Assembly (NCBI GenBank): GCA_001803235.1
Contig: MHBL01000140.1
Coordinates: 1 to 64,000, forward strand
Origin: Lentisphaerae bacterium RIFOXYA12_64_32
GTDB lineage: Bacteria; Verrucomicrobiota; Lentisphaeria; Oligosphaerales; YB12-FULL-65-16
DNA length: 64,000 nt
Reading direction: 5' to 3'
Part shown: one piece after another, positions 41,218 to 50,826 of the stretch
How the letters are laid out: the number at the start of each line of letters is the position of its first letter
How positions within the stretch are numbered: the first letter of the stretch is position 1
Program-made: the position numbers and the translations under genes
The notes under the pieces: generated by a model
Database searches by the model: none
Seen by the model: only the letters and a program-made list of their open reading frames with translations
Told to the model about the DNA's origin: nothing

Positions 41218-44118
41218 CTATTCGTTCAGGTACTCCAACTGCTCGACGCGCAACTGGTTTGTGAATCCGTCGCGGTACACCACGGCCAGGACTTTCTGCT
41301 CGGCCAGGATTTTGTCGATGTAGCGGTCGATGGTCCCGTCCGCATTGTGCTTGATGTCCAGCCCGTGCACGCCGCCGGCTCTGCTGGGGTCGGCTTCATA
41401 GTAGCGCTTGGCCTGCGTGGGCGTGCCTGCGTCGGCGTACGGGATGCCGACCACGTCCTTGATCGCCTGTGCCGTCACCAGAACGGTGAAGTAGTTCTGG
41501 CGCACCGTGACCAGGCCGGTCATCTTGCCGATGGCGGTTTCCTCGGTCAAGTCGTTGGCCGGGTTGTTGCCGCCAATGCCGGCGGTAGCGAACACCTGCC
41601 CGATGTTAGTGAACACTGTGCCTGCTTGGCGTTTGGCAAGGACCGCCGCGGCGGCATCGGCACCGCTGACCGTGGTCGCTCCGTCGAACAGGGCCATCAG
41701 CACGGGAAGCTGGAGGGTGTTGATGTTGACCTTGCCGCGCGTCTGCGTGGCGGCGCCGAGTCGGAACAGGTCGATGATGGCCGAGTCCGCCGTGGCTTCG
41801 AGGGCGGCATTGGGCGACCAGAGCCGAATCGACTGCATCGACTGGTAGGAGTGGAGTCGGCCGAGTTCGCCGAGTGTCGTCATGGGGGCGTTTTTCACCG
41901 CCGTGTCGCCGAATTGTGCCGATTCGTAGCCGCCGGCCGGCAGTGCGCCGATGCCGGACCCGTCGGCGGTCGCCAGGGTGGTCTTGTTTGGCGTTGTGGT
42001 CCAGAACATGTCGAAGACCGTGTCGTTCTCGGCCGCATCGTTCATCAGCGGGTCATTGCAGCTGACACTGGCGTAGAAGGACGCGTCGGCGTCCGACGTG
42101 CCGTTCTGGGTCCAGTTGCACAGGAACCGCCCCTGCTCGCCGCCTGCGGCGAGCGGCGCGCAGTCCACCACTTGGTCGCTGGCGTTGCGCAACTGTGCGG
42201 CTGTGATCTGGGCCAGGGTGAGGGTGTACGAAGTCAGCGGCGGAATACTCGTGGCGTCGAACGCATCGGCGATCGTCACCGTTGGGCCGGCCGTGTAGGC
42301 GGTCGAGTAGACCAGAGTGCCGTTGTCCGCGTTGGTGGCGCCCGCCAGGACCAGGTTTACGGTGGCATCGGCGACACCGGTTGCACCGGTCGCCGTCGTC
42401 ACATTGACTCTGTACATCACCGACAACGTGCCGGGCGGCACGCTGGCCTGCGCATCGGGCTCGAAGGGGTAGTACAACTCGCCCTTGAAGCTGGGCGTGA
42501 ACTCCAACGCCGTGGGGGTCGGTACCGGCGGTGGAATGCCCGGGTCCGGATCGATGAACACCGGGTCGGCCCAGATGCTGATCCACCAGTGCCCCATGGC
42601 CTGGGCCCAGTTCCTGGCCGCGGGGTTCAGGTTGCGCAGGTTGACCGTCATGTTCGGCCCCGAAATCGTGTAATGGACGTTGGGGGCCAGTTGCACAGGC
42701 TGTCCGTTGATTGTCAGGGTGCGGCCCTGTGCTTTGACCTTCAAGTATACCGAGGCTGCGGGGCCGACGTAGGTCAGCCCCGGACTGTCGGCCATCAGAG
42801 TGTCGCGGGTGATATTGCCGCTGGCTTTTGTCAGCGTGAACTCATCCGCACTGTTCTGTGGGTTGATGTTCAGGTCGCCGCCCGAGCACACGTTGTGATC
42901 GCCCGCAGTCATAATAACTGTGGTCGAGACCTTCATGGCGACCTCGGTGATACCCCAGTTCTTCTCGACGCCCACCACGTTGCGGACTCCGCTGGCATCC
43001 GTGTTGCCGTTGAGGATTGCACCGCCGGCGTCGATGTAGGCCGGGGTCGGGAGCGAATCGGCGTCGATGTAGTCCAGGATGTTGGTGGCAATCTGCGCCG
43101 CGATCAGGCGTCGAGCCTGCAGCAATGAGATGCCCATGGCCGTGCGCCAGGTCTGCACCCACGGCACATTGTCGACATTCTTCAGCCAGGCGCTGTCGTC
43201 GTCGCCAGAGGCCAGATCGGTGCCCACGAACAGGTAGTACAACTGCTCCAGCGTGAGCGTGGCGTTCAGATCCACCCGCTCCTCGTCCTCTCCCGCATCC
43301 CACTTGCCGTTGTTGTTCTTGTCGCGCCAGAAACTCTCGGTGTCGTAGCTGAACGGGAACAGGTTCTGGGCCATGACGCTGAACTGTTCCTGGCTCGGGT
43401 TCAGTGCCCGCGCCATGTGCGACATGGAGAACCAGCGGCCGTTGGCCGGCATCAGCCCGTCTGGGGTCGGTCGGTAGGCGTTGGCGTTGGTGATGCCGGC
43501 GGAAGTCAGGCACACCTCGCTGACGGACGTGCCGGTGCGCGATGGTACGACCGTTTCGTCCACTCCCGCAGTGGTCAAGGCCCCCGGATCGAGCTTGCCC
43601 GATTCGTCAATGATTGTGTAGCAGTACCGGCCGATGATCACATCCTTGCCTTCAGCCGCGTCCTGCTGACGGGACTTGACCGCGACCCAGCCGGCGGTCG
43701 GATCCAGCGTCGTCGCGGGTGTGAAGTTCAGCCCGTTCATTTTGACATTCATCCCGTCGGCGATCCCGGCGGTGGCGTTGTACGCCCCGTTGATGCTCGC
43801 CAGGTAGCTTCGCCCCACCCAGTCGCCCGACTCAGGACGGAAAAAATCGCTGGCTGGAAATACGTTCGACTGAAACTCCGTCTGCAGAAAGGCCATCACC
43901 CGGTCCAGTGCGGACTCCGCCAAGAGCCGCGTGCGGATGGCGTCCGCATTGACGGCGGCTGCCTTGCGCTCGGTGCGCGTCGTGATGACCAGGCTCATGG
44001 CCAGCATCATCAGCACCGCCAGAAACCCCAACGTGATGATCAGCGTCATCCCGCGTTCCGACCGTCGCGTGTGATCCCGCCCCGACCTTCCCGTGCATCC
44101 CGTCCAGTTCGCTTTCAC
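41218..44118 (-). CDS. Large pseudopilin-cassette protein (Verru_Chthon A/GspK-like)
   Basis: A 966-residue protein. Its N-terminus is pilin-like: a short basic leader, GMTLIITLGFLAVLMMLAMS, and a long first helix (ESALDRVMAFLQTEF). The remainder is large and beta-rich, with a late GKVNINTLQLPVLMALF segment that recalls the helix-hairpin domain of GspK minor pseudopilins. Size and gene order match protein A of the Verru_Chthon cassette known from Verrucomicrobia. The start is GTG with AAGGAGG 8 nt before. It is the last gene of the cassette. Confidence 0.83.
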   Translation of the reverse strand: MKANWTGCTGRSGRDHTRRSERGMTLIITLGFLAVLMMLAMSLVITTRTERKAAAVNADAIRTRLLAESALDRVMAFLQTEFQSNVFPASDFFRPESGDWVGRSYLASINGAYNATAGIADGMNVKMNGLNFTPATTLDPTAGWVAVKSRQQDAAEGKDVIIGRYCYTIIDESGKLDPGALTTAGVDETVVPSRTGTSVSEVCLTSAGITNANAYRPTPDGLMPANGRWFSMSHMARALNPSQEQFSVMAQNLFPFSYDTESFWRDKNNNGKWDAGEDEERVDLNATLTLEQLYYLFVGTDLASGDDDSAWLKNVDNVPWVQTWRTAMGISLLQARRLIAAQIATNILDYIDADSLPTPAYIDAGGAILNGNTDASGVRNVVGVEKNWGITEVAMKVSTTVIMTAGDHNVCSGGDLNINPQNSADEFTLTKASGNITRDTLMADSPGLTYVGPAASVYLKVKAQGRTLTINGQPVQLAPNVHYTISGPNMTVNLRNLNPAARNWAQAMGHWWISIWADPVFIDPDPGIPPPVPTPTALEFTPSFKGELYYPFEPDAQASVPPGTLSVMYRVNVTTATGATGVADATVNLVLAGATNADNGTLVYSTAYTAGPTVTIADAFDATSIPPLTSYTLTLAQITAAQLRNASDQVVDCAPLAAGGEQGRFLCNWTQNGTSDADASFYASVSCNDPLMNDAAENDTVFDMFWTTTPNKTTLATADGSGIGALPAGGYESAQFGDTAVKNAPMTTLGELGRLHSYQSMQSIRLWSPNAALEATADSAIIDLFRLGAATQTRGKVNINTLQLPVLMALFDGATTVSGADAAAAVLAKRQAGTVFTNIGQVFATAGIGGNNPANDLTEETAIGKMTGLVTVRQNYFTVLVTAQAIKDVVGIPYADAGTPTQAKRYYEADPSRAGGVHGLDIKHNADGTIDRYIDKILAEQKVLAVVYRDGFTNQLRVEQLEYLNE

Positions 44119-44267
44119 TTGTCCGTCCTCCTTTTTCTGGTCAATATTCTCCAGTATTGGTTAACAGTCCTTCACCGTACAGGCTTACGTGCCTTGAGGC
44201 TGTCGAGGCACGAGCCACTTATTAACTCAAAACGGTAGCACAAATTGTGCCAGGTTTCTGGGGTTGT

Positions 44268-44999
44268 CTACTGGTTGCCCAGGTAAATCGTCTTGCGGAA
44301 GGTGCGGGAGACCTTGTTTTCCAACTCCGGACGTTGCGCCAGGGGCAGGCGTTTCCACAGCTCGTACGACTTGCTGTCGATGAGCTTGAGCGTGACGCTG
44401 ACCATGCTCGGCAGCATGGTTTCGTTTCCGGCGTTGTTGGGCGTGTATGGGGTGAGGGAAGAGTCGTAGCAGACGAAGGACTCGGAAAGTACGCCGCCGA
44501 CGACCCTCAGGTAGCCGTCCTGGTCGTGGGCGTCATCCCGTTCGCCGTAGATATTCCAGTTCGCATTGGTATCGTCCACGAACGCGCGCTCGAACTGGTT
44601 GTCGCTCATTCGGTATCCCACTTCGATGAGGGAGGCCTTGGCGGCGTCGCTGGGGTCCCCGGAGGTGACGAACCACAATTTGTCGTCACTGTCCTGGTGG
44701 AACCGGATGTGCTGGCCAGGAATGTCGTTGGCCTTGGCCACGGTTGCCTGGAGGTCGCGGGTGACGATGTCCAGTGCGACCCGGGCGTTTTCGTACAGTT
44801 CGGTGGTGTTCATGGACACGGACCAGGCGTCCTGGACATTGGCGAAGAAGCGGAAGAGGATGAGCATGACGACCGCCAGCACCGCCATGGCGACCAGCAT
44901 CTCCAGGAGGGTGAAGGCGTACCGTCGCGGCGCACGGCGTTTCGTGGCATGCGAAAGAGACTGGGTCGCTACGCTCATAGAATCTGCCTCGTCAGCCAT
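44268..44999 (-). CDS. Prepilin-type protein, GspJ-like (cassette C)
   Basis: A 243-residue protein with a type IV prepilin N-terminus: basic leader, then AFTLLEMLVAMAVLAVVMLI with the invariant Glu at position +5. The leader is unusually long (about 30 residues) if translation begins at 44999; a second ATG at 44978 has a better-spaced GAGG. The body resembles GspJ-type minor pseudopilins (NARVALDIVTRDLQATV). It is the middle gene of a three-gene cassette. Confidence 0.87.
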   Translation of the reverse strand: MADEADSMSVATQSLSHATKRRAPRRYAFTLLEMLVAMAVLAVVMLILFRFFANVQDAWSVSMNTTELYENARVALDIVTRDLQATVAKANDIPGQHIRFHQDSDDKLWFVTSGDPSDAAKASLIEVGYRMSDNQFERAFVDDTNANWNIYGERDDAHDQDGYLRVVGGVLSESFVCYDSSLTPYTPNNAGNETMLPSMVSVTLKLIDSKSYELWKRLPLAQRPELENKVSRTFRKTIYLGNQ

Positions 45000-45023
45000 A
45001 CTCAGTCGTTCTGGCGGCTATCC

Positions 45024-45638
45024 CTACTGCGGCTTGTATACTTCGATGTGATACAATGATTTCTGGCGGCTGGCGTAGGGGATGTTTGACGGCCAACTGA
45101 CCTCGATGTTGATCCCCAGCGCCGCATCGTCAGACGCGGTGATTTCCTGCCAGACGCCGCCGATGTACGCCGAATATGTCACCGACTCACGCCAGACTCG
45201 GTAGATGGCGCTGAAGTCTGCGTGGGTCGCGCCTGCCGCCCGTTGCTCGACTTTGTAGAATTCTTTGGATGCCCCTGCGTACAGGAACGTCGTCGTGGCA
45301 TCGGAGAACCAGTTCGACCAAGTCGTCGGGTCGGTGGCCGAGGGCTTGGTGGTCGGCAGCGTCTTCCCGTAGGTGTCCCAGTTGGGAAAGTCGTTTCCGG
45401 CACCCGGATCCTTGAGGCGCGTGGCCAGGAAATGGAGGAATTGGTCGGCGCTGTCGGCGGCGTAGCTCTCGGCGATCGAATCGCGGCTGGCGTTGAGTCC
45501 GACGGGGAAGAGTCCCAGGGTGCTGACCAGGCCGAAGGCAATCAGCCCCAGGCCGAGCACGACCTCAATCATATTGAACGGGTGCCGGCGCGTTCGTCGC
45601 CCTGTCCAGGGGCCCATGCTCTGTTGTCCACAACGCAT
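45024..45638 (-). CDS. Prepilin-type protein, GspI/PilV-like (cassette B)
   Basis: A 204-residue prepilin-like protein. The hydrophobic helix FNMIEVVLGLGLIAFGLVS carries the conserved Glu5 after a basic leader. The body includes GLNASRDSIAESYAADSADQ, a feature of Verru_Chthon cassette B proteins. A GGGGAG site precedes the ATG. It is the first gene of the cassette; a fourth member (D) is not seen here. Confidence 0.85.
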   Translation of the reverse strand: MRCGQQSMGPWTGRRTRRHPFNMIEVVLGLGLIAFGLVSTLGLFPVGLNASRDSIAESYAADSADQFLHFLATRLKDPGAGNDFPNWDTYGKTLPTTKPSATDPTTWSNWFSDATTTFLYAGASKEFYKVEQRAAGATHADFSAIYRVWRESVTYSAYIGGVWQEITASDDAALGINIEVSWPSNIPYASRQKSLYHIEVYKPQ

Positions 45639-45824
45639 TCGATCATTCTCCCCAGAACGCTCCCCGAATCACACCGTTTCTCATTCCTGCGAAAGGTCGA
45701 CTGTGTCGCTGAGGAAGATACCCGGACCTAGCTGTCATAATCAGTCGGCTGAGTCGCGCCGTCGGGCCGGCGGTTCTCAATTTTGCGAGACCTTGGGCCG
45801 AGGCGATTTTTCCCGGTGCAGGCC

Positions 45825-45853
45825 TTGAACTAGGGTAGGCGGTCTCCTATACT
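45825..45853 (+). promoter_or_regulatory. Sigma-70-like promoter upstream of the GspF/PilC gene
   Basis: TTGAAC (45825-45830), a 17-bp spacer and TATACT (45848-45853) match the consensus well. It would give a leader of about 175 nt before the ATG at 46036. The 397-bp gap is shared with the divergent pseudopilin cassette; nothing else was seen in it. Confidence 0.62.
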
Positions 45854-46035
45854 TCTTGACGCCTGTCAGGGACTCTTCCGTGACTTCTCGGTTTAGAATA
45901 TAGACCGGGAAGCGTGGATACCAAAGGCTTGTGGTAGCGGGAGCGTTTTTTTTTCGGTTTTCGCAGAGCCGGCAAGAGGTGAGCGGAACGGGCTGCGCCG
46001 GGTACTGAACCGTGATGGTGTGAGGGAGACTCGAC

Positions 46036-47391
46036 ATGGCAGACAAGGCAGCCAAGAAGGCGGACCGCAGTACAGGTCGCGTCGAGTTTGAGTACTTGGC
46101 GATGGACGCCGCCGGCCGTGAGTTGAAGGGCACGCTGGAGGCTGGCGACGAGATGGAAGTGGTCGCCAAGCTGAAGCAGCAGGACTTGTTTCCCATTAAG
46201 ATCTGGCAGGCCAAGCAGGCGAAGAAGGCCGGCAAGGAGAAAGAGAAGGACAAGCCGAAGGCGCCCAAAAGGTCGGGTTCGGCCGGCGAGGGTACGATGC
46301 AGAAACTCGGGCGCATCCTCGGACTCGGGGCGGTGCTCAAGACCAAGATCCTCTGCATCTTCACCCGTCAGTTGTCGACCATGCTGGATGCCGGTTTGCC
46401 GCTTCTGCTCTCCTTGCGGACCCTGCAGGAACAGTGCGGGCGCTCACTCCGGTACAAGCCTCTGAAGATCATTCTGACGGACATCGTCGGGCGGGTGGAA
46501 GGGGGCATGTCGCTGTCGGAGGCGCTGTCCGCACACCCGAGGTCATTCAACCGTCTGTACGTGGGGTTGGTGCGCGCCGGCGAGGCTTCCGGCGCGATGG
46601 AGACGGTTTTGTCCCGGCTCGCGGAGTACATCGAGAAGTCCGAGCGGATGAAGAAGAAGGTCAAGGCCGGCATGACCTACCCGGTGGTGGTCTTGACCAT
46701 TGCGTTGTCGATCACCTTGGGGTTGATGATTTTCATCGTGCCCAAGTTCGCGACGATGTTCGACGAGCTGCTGGAGGGCGTGCCGCTGCCTGGCCTGACG
46801 ATGTTCGTGATGGGCATCAGCAATATCCTGGTCAACAACGTGAAGGAACTCATGGGGAGCATTTTCCTGTTGGTGGTCTTTGCCAACATCACGTTCAAGA
46901 CGAAAGCCGGCAAGTACATGTTCGACTGGTTCTCCGTGACCATGCCGCCGCTGAACATGCTTGTTGTCAAGACATGTGTCGGCCGGTTCTGCCAAACGCT
47001 GGGCACGCTGCTGCAGGCGGGCGTGCCGATTTTGGATGCGCTTCAGATCACCAATGAGACGGCCACCAACGAACTGATGCGCAAGGCCATCGAGCGGGTC
47101 TACAACTCGGTCAGTGTCGGCGAGAAGGTGGCGGCGCCGCTGGAGAAGGTGCGGATCTTCCCCGGCATGGTTGTCCGCATGATTGACATCGGCGAGCAGA
47201 CCGGCGCGTTGCCGGACATGCTGATGCGGATCGGCAAGAACTACGACGAGGAAGTCGAACAGGCCTTGGAATCCTTGATCTCACTTATCGAGCCGCTGAT
47301 GATCGTGTTTCTGGCCGTTGTCATCGGCGGTATCGTGCTGGCGCTGTTCCTGCCGTTGATCAAGATTATTGAGACCCTCGGCGGTGGTTGA
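46036..47391 (+). CDS. Type II secretion/type IV pilus inner membrane protein (GspF/PilC)
   Basis: A 451-residue platform protein. An N-terminal cytoplasmic domain (VEFEYLAMDAAGRELKG) and a basic KEKEKDKPKAPKR linker are followed by two T2SSF domains, each with FTRQLSTMLDAGLPLLLSL- or FCQTLGTLLQAGVPILDAL-type openings, and three membrane helices. It anchors the pilus or secretion assembly ATPase. It diverges from the pseudopilin cassette at 41218-45638, which probably feeds the same machine. The ATPase (GspE/PilB) is not in the window. Confidence 0.93.
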   Translation: MADKAAKKADRSTGRVEFEYLAMDAAGRELKGTLEAGDEMEVVAKLKQQDLFPIKIWQAKQAKKAGKEKEKDKPKAPKRSGSAGEGTMQKLGRILGLGAVLKTKILCIFTRQLSTMLDAGLPLLLSLRTLQEQCGRSLRYKPLKIILTDIVGRVEGGMSLSEALSAHPRSFNRLYVGLVRAGEASGAMETVLSRLAEYIEKSERMKKKVKAGMTYPVVVLTIALSITLGLMIFIVPKFATMFDELLEGVPLPGLTMFVMGISNILVNNVKELMGSIFLLVVFANITFKTKAGKYMFDWFSVTMPPLNMLVVKTCVGRFCQTLGTLLQAGVPILDALQITNETATNELMRKAIERVYNSVSVGEKVAAPLEKVRIFPGMVVRMIDIGEQTGALPDMLMRIGKNYDEEVEQALESLISLIEPLMIVFLAVVIGGIVLALFLPLIKIIETLGGG

Positions 47392-47398
47392 GCGCGGC

Positions 47399-49333
47399 AT
47401 GACCACCATCACCGGCTTCATCCTGGCAGCGGGCGAGGGTCGCAGGCTGCGGCCCTTGACCCTGAGCCGTCCCAAGGCCCTTGTGCCTCTTCTGGGAGTC
47501 CCCCTCCTGGATTTGGCTGTCGACCAGGTGCGGAGCCTGCCACTCAACGCGCTGGTGGTGAACGCGTGGCACCGCGCCGACGAGGTCGCCGCCGCCGTGC
47601 AGCGACGGATGTGCGACGTTTCTGTTCCTGTCTACGTTTCGCGGGAGAAACGGCTTCTGGACACGGGCGGCGGGTTGCGTGAAGGGGTGCGTCTGGCGCC
47701 GGCCTCGGACCACATCTTGGTCCACAATGTAGACGTGATTCTGGACGCTGATCTGCGGGAGCTTCTCCAGTCACACTTGGCCACGGGGGCGGCGGCCACG
47801 GTCGTCCTCGTGCCGACCCGGGGGCCCCTGACCGTGGACATGGCGCCGGACGGTTGCATCCGCGAGTTCCGGCGGCGACCGGGGCAGGGCGGATACACGT
47901 TCGCGGGAGTTCACCTTCTGCAGCGGCGCGTGCTCGAGCTTCTGCCGGAACGCGAAGTGTGCTCCATTATCGAGGCCTACGAAGCGGCTCTGGCGGCAGG
48001 AATGGACATCCGGGGGGTTCCTCTTGCGGCGGCCTCTGCTTGGGCGGACTTGGGGACCTGCCGGTCCTACCTTCAGGCACACGCCGAGTTCGCCGTCCGC
48101 GAGATTCTTCACCACCGACGCCTGGGCGAAGCCCAGGCCGAACAGCGCCGCCGCCGGGCCGCGCTTCGGGACACAGGGGTGACTTGCTCTGGTGTGGTGG
48201 GACTCGGCGCCGACATCTTCGTGTCGGCTGGAGCGCACCTCCATAACGTGGTGGTGTGGGACGGCGCCTGCGTTCGTCAACCGGCGTGTTTCTCGGAAGG
48301 CGTGCTGCCCGGCGGCGAGATCCGGTTGAGTCCCGTCACAGAAACGCGGCAACCCGACCCTCGAGTCTTTGCCAGTCTGGGGATGGACCCCGCGCGGTGC
48401 GAACGGGTCGATCTGGCAAAGCGGGGCAGTGGTCGGGCCTACGCGCGGCTGATTTCGGGGGACCGGTCGTGGATCTGGTGTGTCTACAGCCCGGAACGGC
48501 GCGAGAACGGCGCTTACGCGGCGCATGCCGAGTTCCTGCGCGGCCTGGGCGTACGGGTGCCGGAGATATTCCTGCACCTTCCCGATTGCGGCGAGACCGT
48601 CTTCGCGGACCTGGGTGAGGTCGACCTGCTGCAACTCCAGGGCGGCGCGCAGGTTGACTCGTTGCTGCAAGCCGCGGAGCAGGCGGCGCGCCTGCACGTG
48701 CTGGGGGGGCGCGTGCAGCAGGTCGACGAGTTGCCTCTGCAACAGCCGTTCGATGAAGCCCTCTACCGCTGGGAGTGTGATTACTTCCGCGAGCACATGC
48801 TGGGCGCGGTACTGCAGGCCCCACCGCAGCACTGGGCTGCGGTGGAACGTGAGGTCCATGCGCTCCGGGACCTGTTGCTGGCTCAACCCATGGTGCCCGT
48901 CCACCGCGACCTGCAGAGCACCAATGTCATGGTCCACAACGGGATGACGTACCTGATCGATTTCCAGGGGTTGCGACTGGGGTGTGCCGCCTACGACGTG
49001 GCGTCGCTCATCTACGACCCCTACACCTGCTACCCACGCCCGGTTCGCGACCGGGCGTGGCGCCATTACACCCAGTGCGTCCGTGCGCTCGACGGCCAGG
49101 CCATGCCCGAGGGCGTTCTGCAGGCGGCGGCCATCCAACGGTTGCTTCAGGCCTTGGGCGCCTACGGCAAGCTTTGGCTCACGGACGGTCTCGAACGTTA
49201 CCGGCAGCACATCCTGCCCGGGTTCACCATGCTCGAGGCCGCCGCGGCAGAGAGCCGCCGTTTTCCCGCGTTCCTCAGCCTGGCCCGCGAGTGCCGCCAC
49301 CTTGCCGGATTGCGCCTCGGCGCGCGGGACTGA
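47399..49333 (+). CDS. Fused sugar nucleotidyltransferase and phosphotransferase (MurU-AmgK-like)
   Basis: A 644-residue fusion. Residues 1-230 form a nucleotidyltransferase (ILAAGEGRRLRPLTLSRPKA). A short left-handed-helix-like stretch (about 255-310) links it to a phosphotransferase of the aminoglycoside kinase fold, with HRDLQSTN (His502, Asp504, Asn509) and metal-binding IDFQG (Asp521). In Pseudomonas, AmgK and MurU are separate neighbours that convert N-acetylmuramate to UDP-MurNAc during cell-wall recycling. One protein doing both is plausible; other sugars are possible. Translation starts 8 nt after the GspF stop. The ATG at 47399 fits the domain edge. Confidence 0.88.
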   Translation: MTTITGFILAAGEGRRLRPLTLSRPKALVPLLGVPLLDLAVDQVRSLPLNALVVNAWHRADEVAAAVQRRMCDVSVPVYVSREKRLLDTGGGLREGVRLAPASDHILVHNVDVILDADLRELLQSHLATGAAATVVLVPTRGPLTVDMAPDGCIREFRRRPGQGGYTFAGVHLLQRRVLELLPEREVCSIIEAYEAALAAGMDIRGVPLAAASAWADLGTCRSYLQAHAEFAVREILHHRRLGEAQAEQRRRRAALRDTGVTCSGVVGLGADIFVSAGAHLHNVVVWDGACVRQPACFSEGVLPGGEIRLSPVTETRQPDPRVFASLGMDPARCERVDLAKRGSGRAYARLISGDRSWIWCVYSPERRENGAYAAHAEFLRGLGVRVPEIFLHLPDCGETVFADLGEVDLLQLQGGAQVDSLLQAAEQAARLHVLGGRVQQVDELPLQQPFDEALYRWECDYFREHMLGAVLQAPPQHWAAVEREVHALRDLLLAQPMVPVHRDLQSTNVMVHNGMTYLIDFQGLRLGCAAYDVASLIYDPYTCYPRPVRDRAWRHYTQCVRALDGQAMPEGVLQAAAIQRLLQALGAYGKLWLTDGLERYRQHILPGFTMLEAAAAESRRFPAFLSLARECRHLAGLRLGARD

Positions 49334-49352
49334 CGCGCTAAGCTTCATCGTC

Positions 49353-49746
49353 TGCTTGGGGTAATGTGTCAGCACCCCCCGGGCGGGGACCGCCCGATCA
49401 TACCCTGCGGGTTACTGACCGGTTCGCGCCGCCACGGGCCTTGTGCCCGTGGGGCGTCGATTGGGAGCGGGGAATGGCCCGTCAGTAACATGGAAGTCGC
49501 GGGTGGAATGACTGCGTGCTGGCCCATGCGTGAGACCCCCGTGGCCTTGTGCCACGGGTGAATCGGATTCGCCCGCCAAACGTGCGTGTCCCCCCTCTCT
49601 TCCCTTTCCCCCGTCCGCCGCCGGCGGACGGGGGAAAGGGGAGAGAGGGAACGAGGTGCGGCGAAGTAGCCAATGAACCCGTTCACCTGCCACACGAGGT
49701 GGCAGGTGTCTGTGCTCCACCCTTAGCTGACGCATCACTGGTTGGG
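49353..49746. mobile_element. 378-bp element with GTAATG ends and near-duplicate flanks
   Basis: The ends are GTAATGTGTCAGC (49361-49373) and its near complement (49726-49738, two mismatches). The flanking octamers are TGCTTGGG (49353) and TGGTTGGG (49739), a 7/8 match that fits an ageing 8-bp target duplication. Inside are a 63-bp palindrome (about 49590-49652), a CACCTGCCAC hairpin (49684-49708) and the GATTGGG module. No protein is encoded. It fills the gap before the M48 protease gene. Confidence 0.85.
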
Positions 49747-49875
49747 GGCATGTCGCCTTGCATCCTTCCCGTTGGCAACGCCATATTATGGGGTGAAATG
49801 TTTCCGCCGCCTTTCCGGAGGTGGTGGTGAATGGGCGGGCCGGGATGTCCGTCTGCAGGCTAGAGGAGAATTGTC

Positions 49876-50712
49876 ATGAGAACGCAGAACTTCCTTCCTT
49901 CGCGGCCTGGGATTCTGGCGGGTGTGTGCGGTCTGGGGTTGCTGATGACGTTGAGCGGTTGCGTTACCGAGCCGTACACGGGCCGCAGCCAGTTCATCTT
50001 CACGAGTTCGAACATGGAAGCGAGCATGAGCTTGGACTCGTGGAAGCAGATTCTGGAGAAGGAGAAACCGAGTGCGAACGCGGCGATGTGCGCGGCGGTG
50101 GAGCGGGTGGGGAGCGCCATTCAGGCGGTGGCGGGAAAGCCCGATTACGAGTGGGAGTTCCGTGTGTTGCAGTCCGATCAGGCGAACGCATTCTGTCTGC
50201 CCGGCGGCAAGGTGGCGGTTTACGAGGGGTTGTTTCAATACATGGAGAACGACGCGGAACTGGCCTGCGTGGTCGCGCACGAGGTCGGGCACGCGCTGGC
50301 GCGACATGGCGGCGAACGCATGAGCCAGGCGATGGCAGTCCAGGCCGGCGCCTTGGGGTTGTCGCTGGCGCTAGGCAGCCAGACGGACGTCAACCGCGAG
50401 CGCTGGTTGATGGCCTACACCGGGATTGCCACGGTTGGGTACATCCTGCCGTACAGCCGGACGCAGGAGTACGCGGCGGATCAGATCGGTCTCATGCTGA
50501 TGGCCAAGGCGGGCTATGATCCGGATGCGGCCCTGGCGTTCTGGGAGCGGTTCTCGCAGAAGTCGGGCGGCCGTTCGACGCCGGAGTTCCTCTCGACGCA
50601 CCCGGTCGGGGCGAACCGGATCGCCAAGCTCCAGGAACTGGTCCCCAAGGCGGTCCTCGAGTACGAGATTGCCGACCAGAAACGCGGGCTGGGTGCGAAG
50701 TATGCCAAGTGA
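49876..50712 (+). CDS. M48 family metalloprotease lipoprotein
   Basis: A 278-residue protease. A lipoprotein signal (LLMTLSGC, Cys29) anchors it to a membrane. The zinc motif HEVGH is at 135-139, and the third ligand is probably Glu198 in EYAADQIG. The family (BepA/LoiP-like) handles outer-membrane protein quality control. An AGAGGAGA site precedes the ATG. No TPR domain follows, unlike BepA. Confidence 0.93.
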   Translation: MRTQNFLPSRPGILAGVCGLGLLMTLSGCVTEPYTGRSQFIFTSSNMEASMSLDSWKQILEKEKPSANAAMCAAVERVGSAIQAVAGKPDYEWEFRVLQSDQANAFCLPGGKVAVYEGLFQYMENDAELACVVAHEVGHALARHGGERMSQAMAVQAGALGLSLALGSQTDVNRERWLMAYTGIATVGYILPYSRTQEYAADQIGLMLMAKAGYDPDAALAFWERFSQKSGGRSTPEFLSTHPVGANRIAKLQELVPKAVLEYEIADQKRGLGAKYAK

Positions 50713-50826
50713 GCCGGCTGAACCAGTCCCGCCCCTCCCCGGCGCTGGTTCGCGGCAAGCGTCGGTGTCGGGGGGGGGGGCATACGCCATGAGTCGAACA
50801 GGAAACCCTCCAGCATCGAGCCAACC

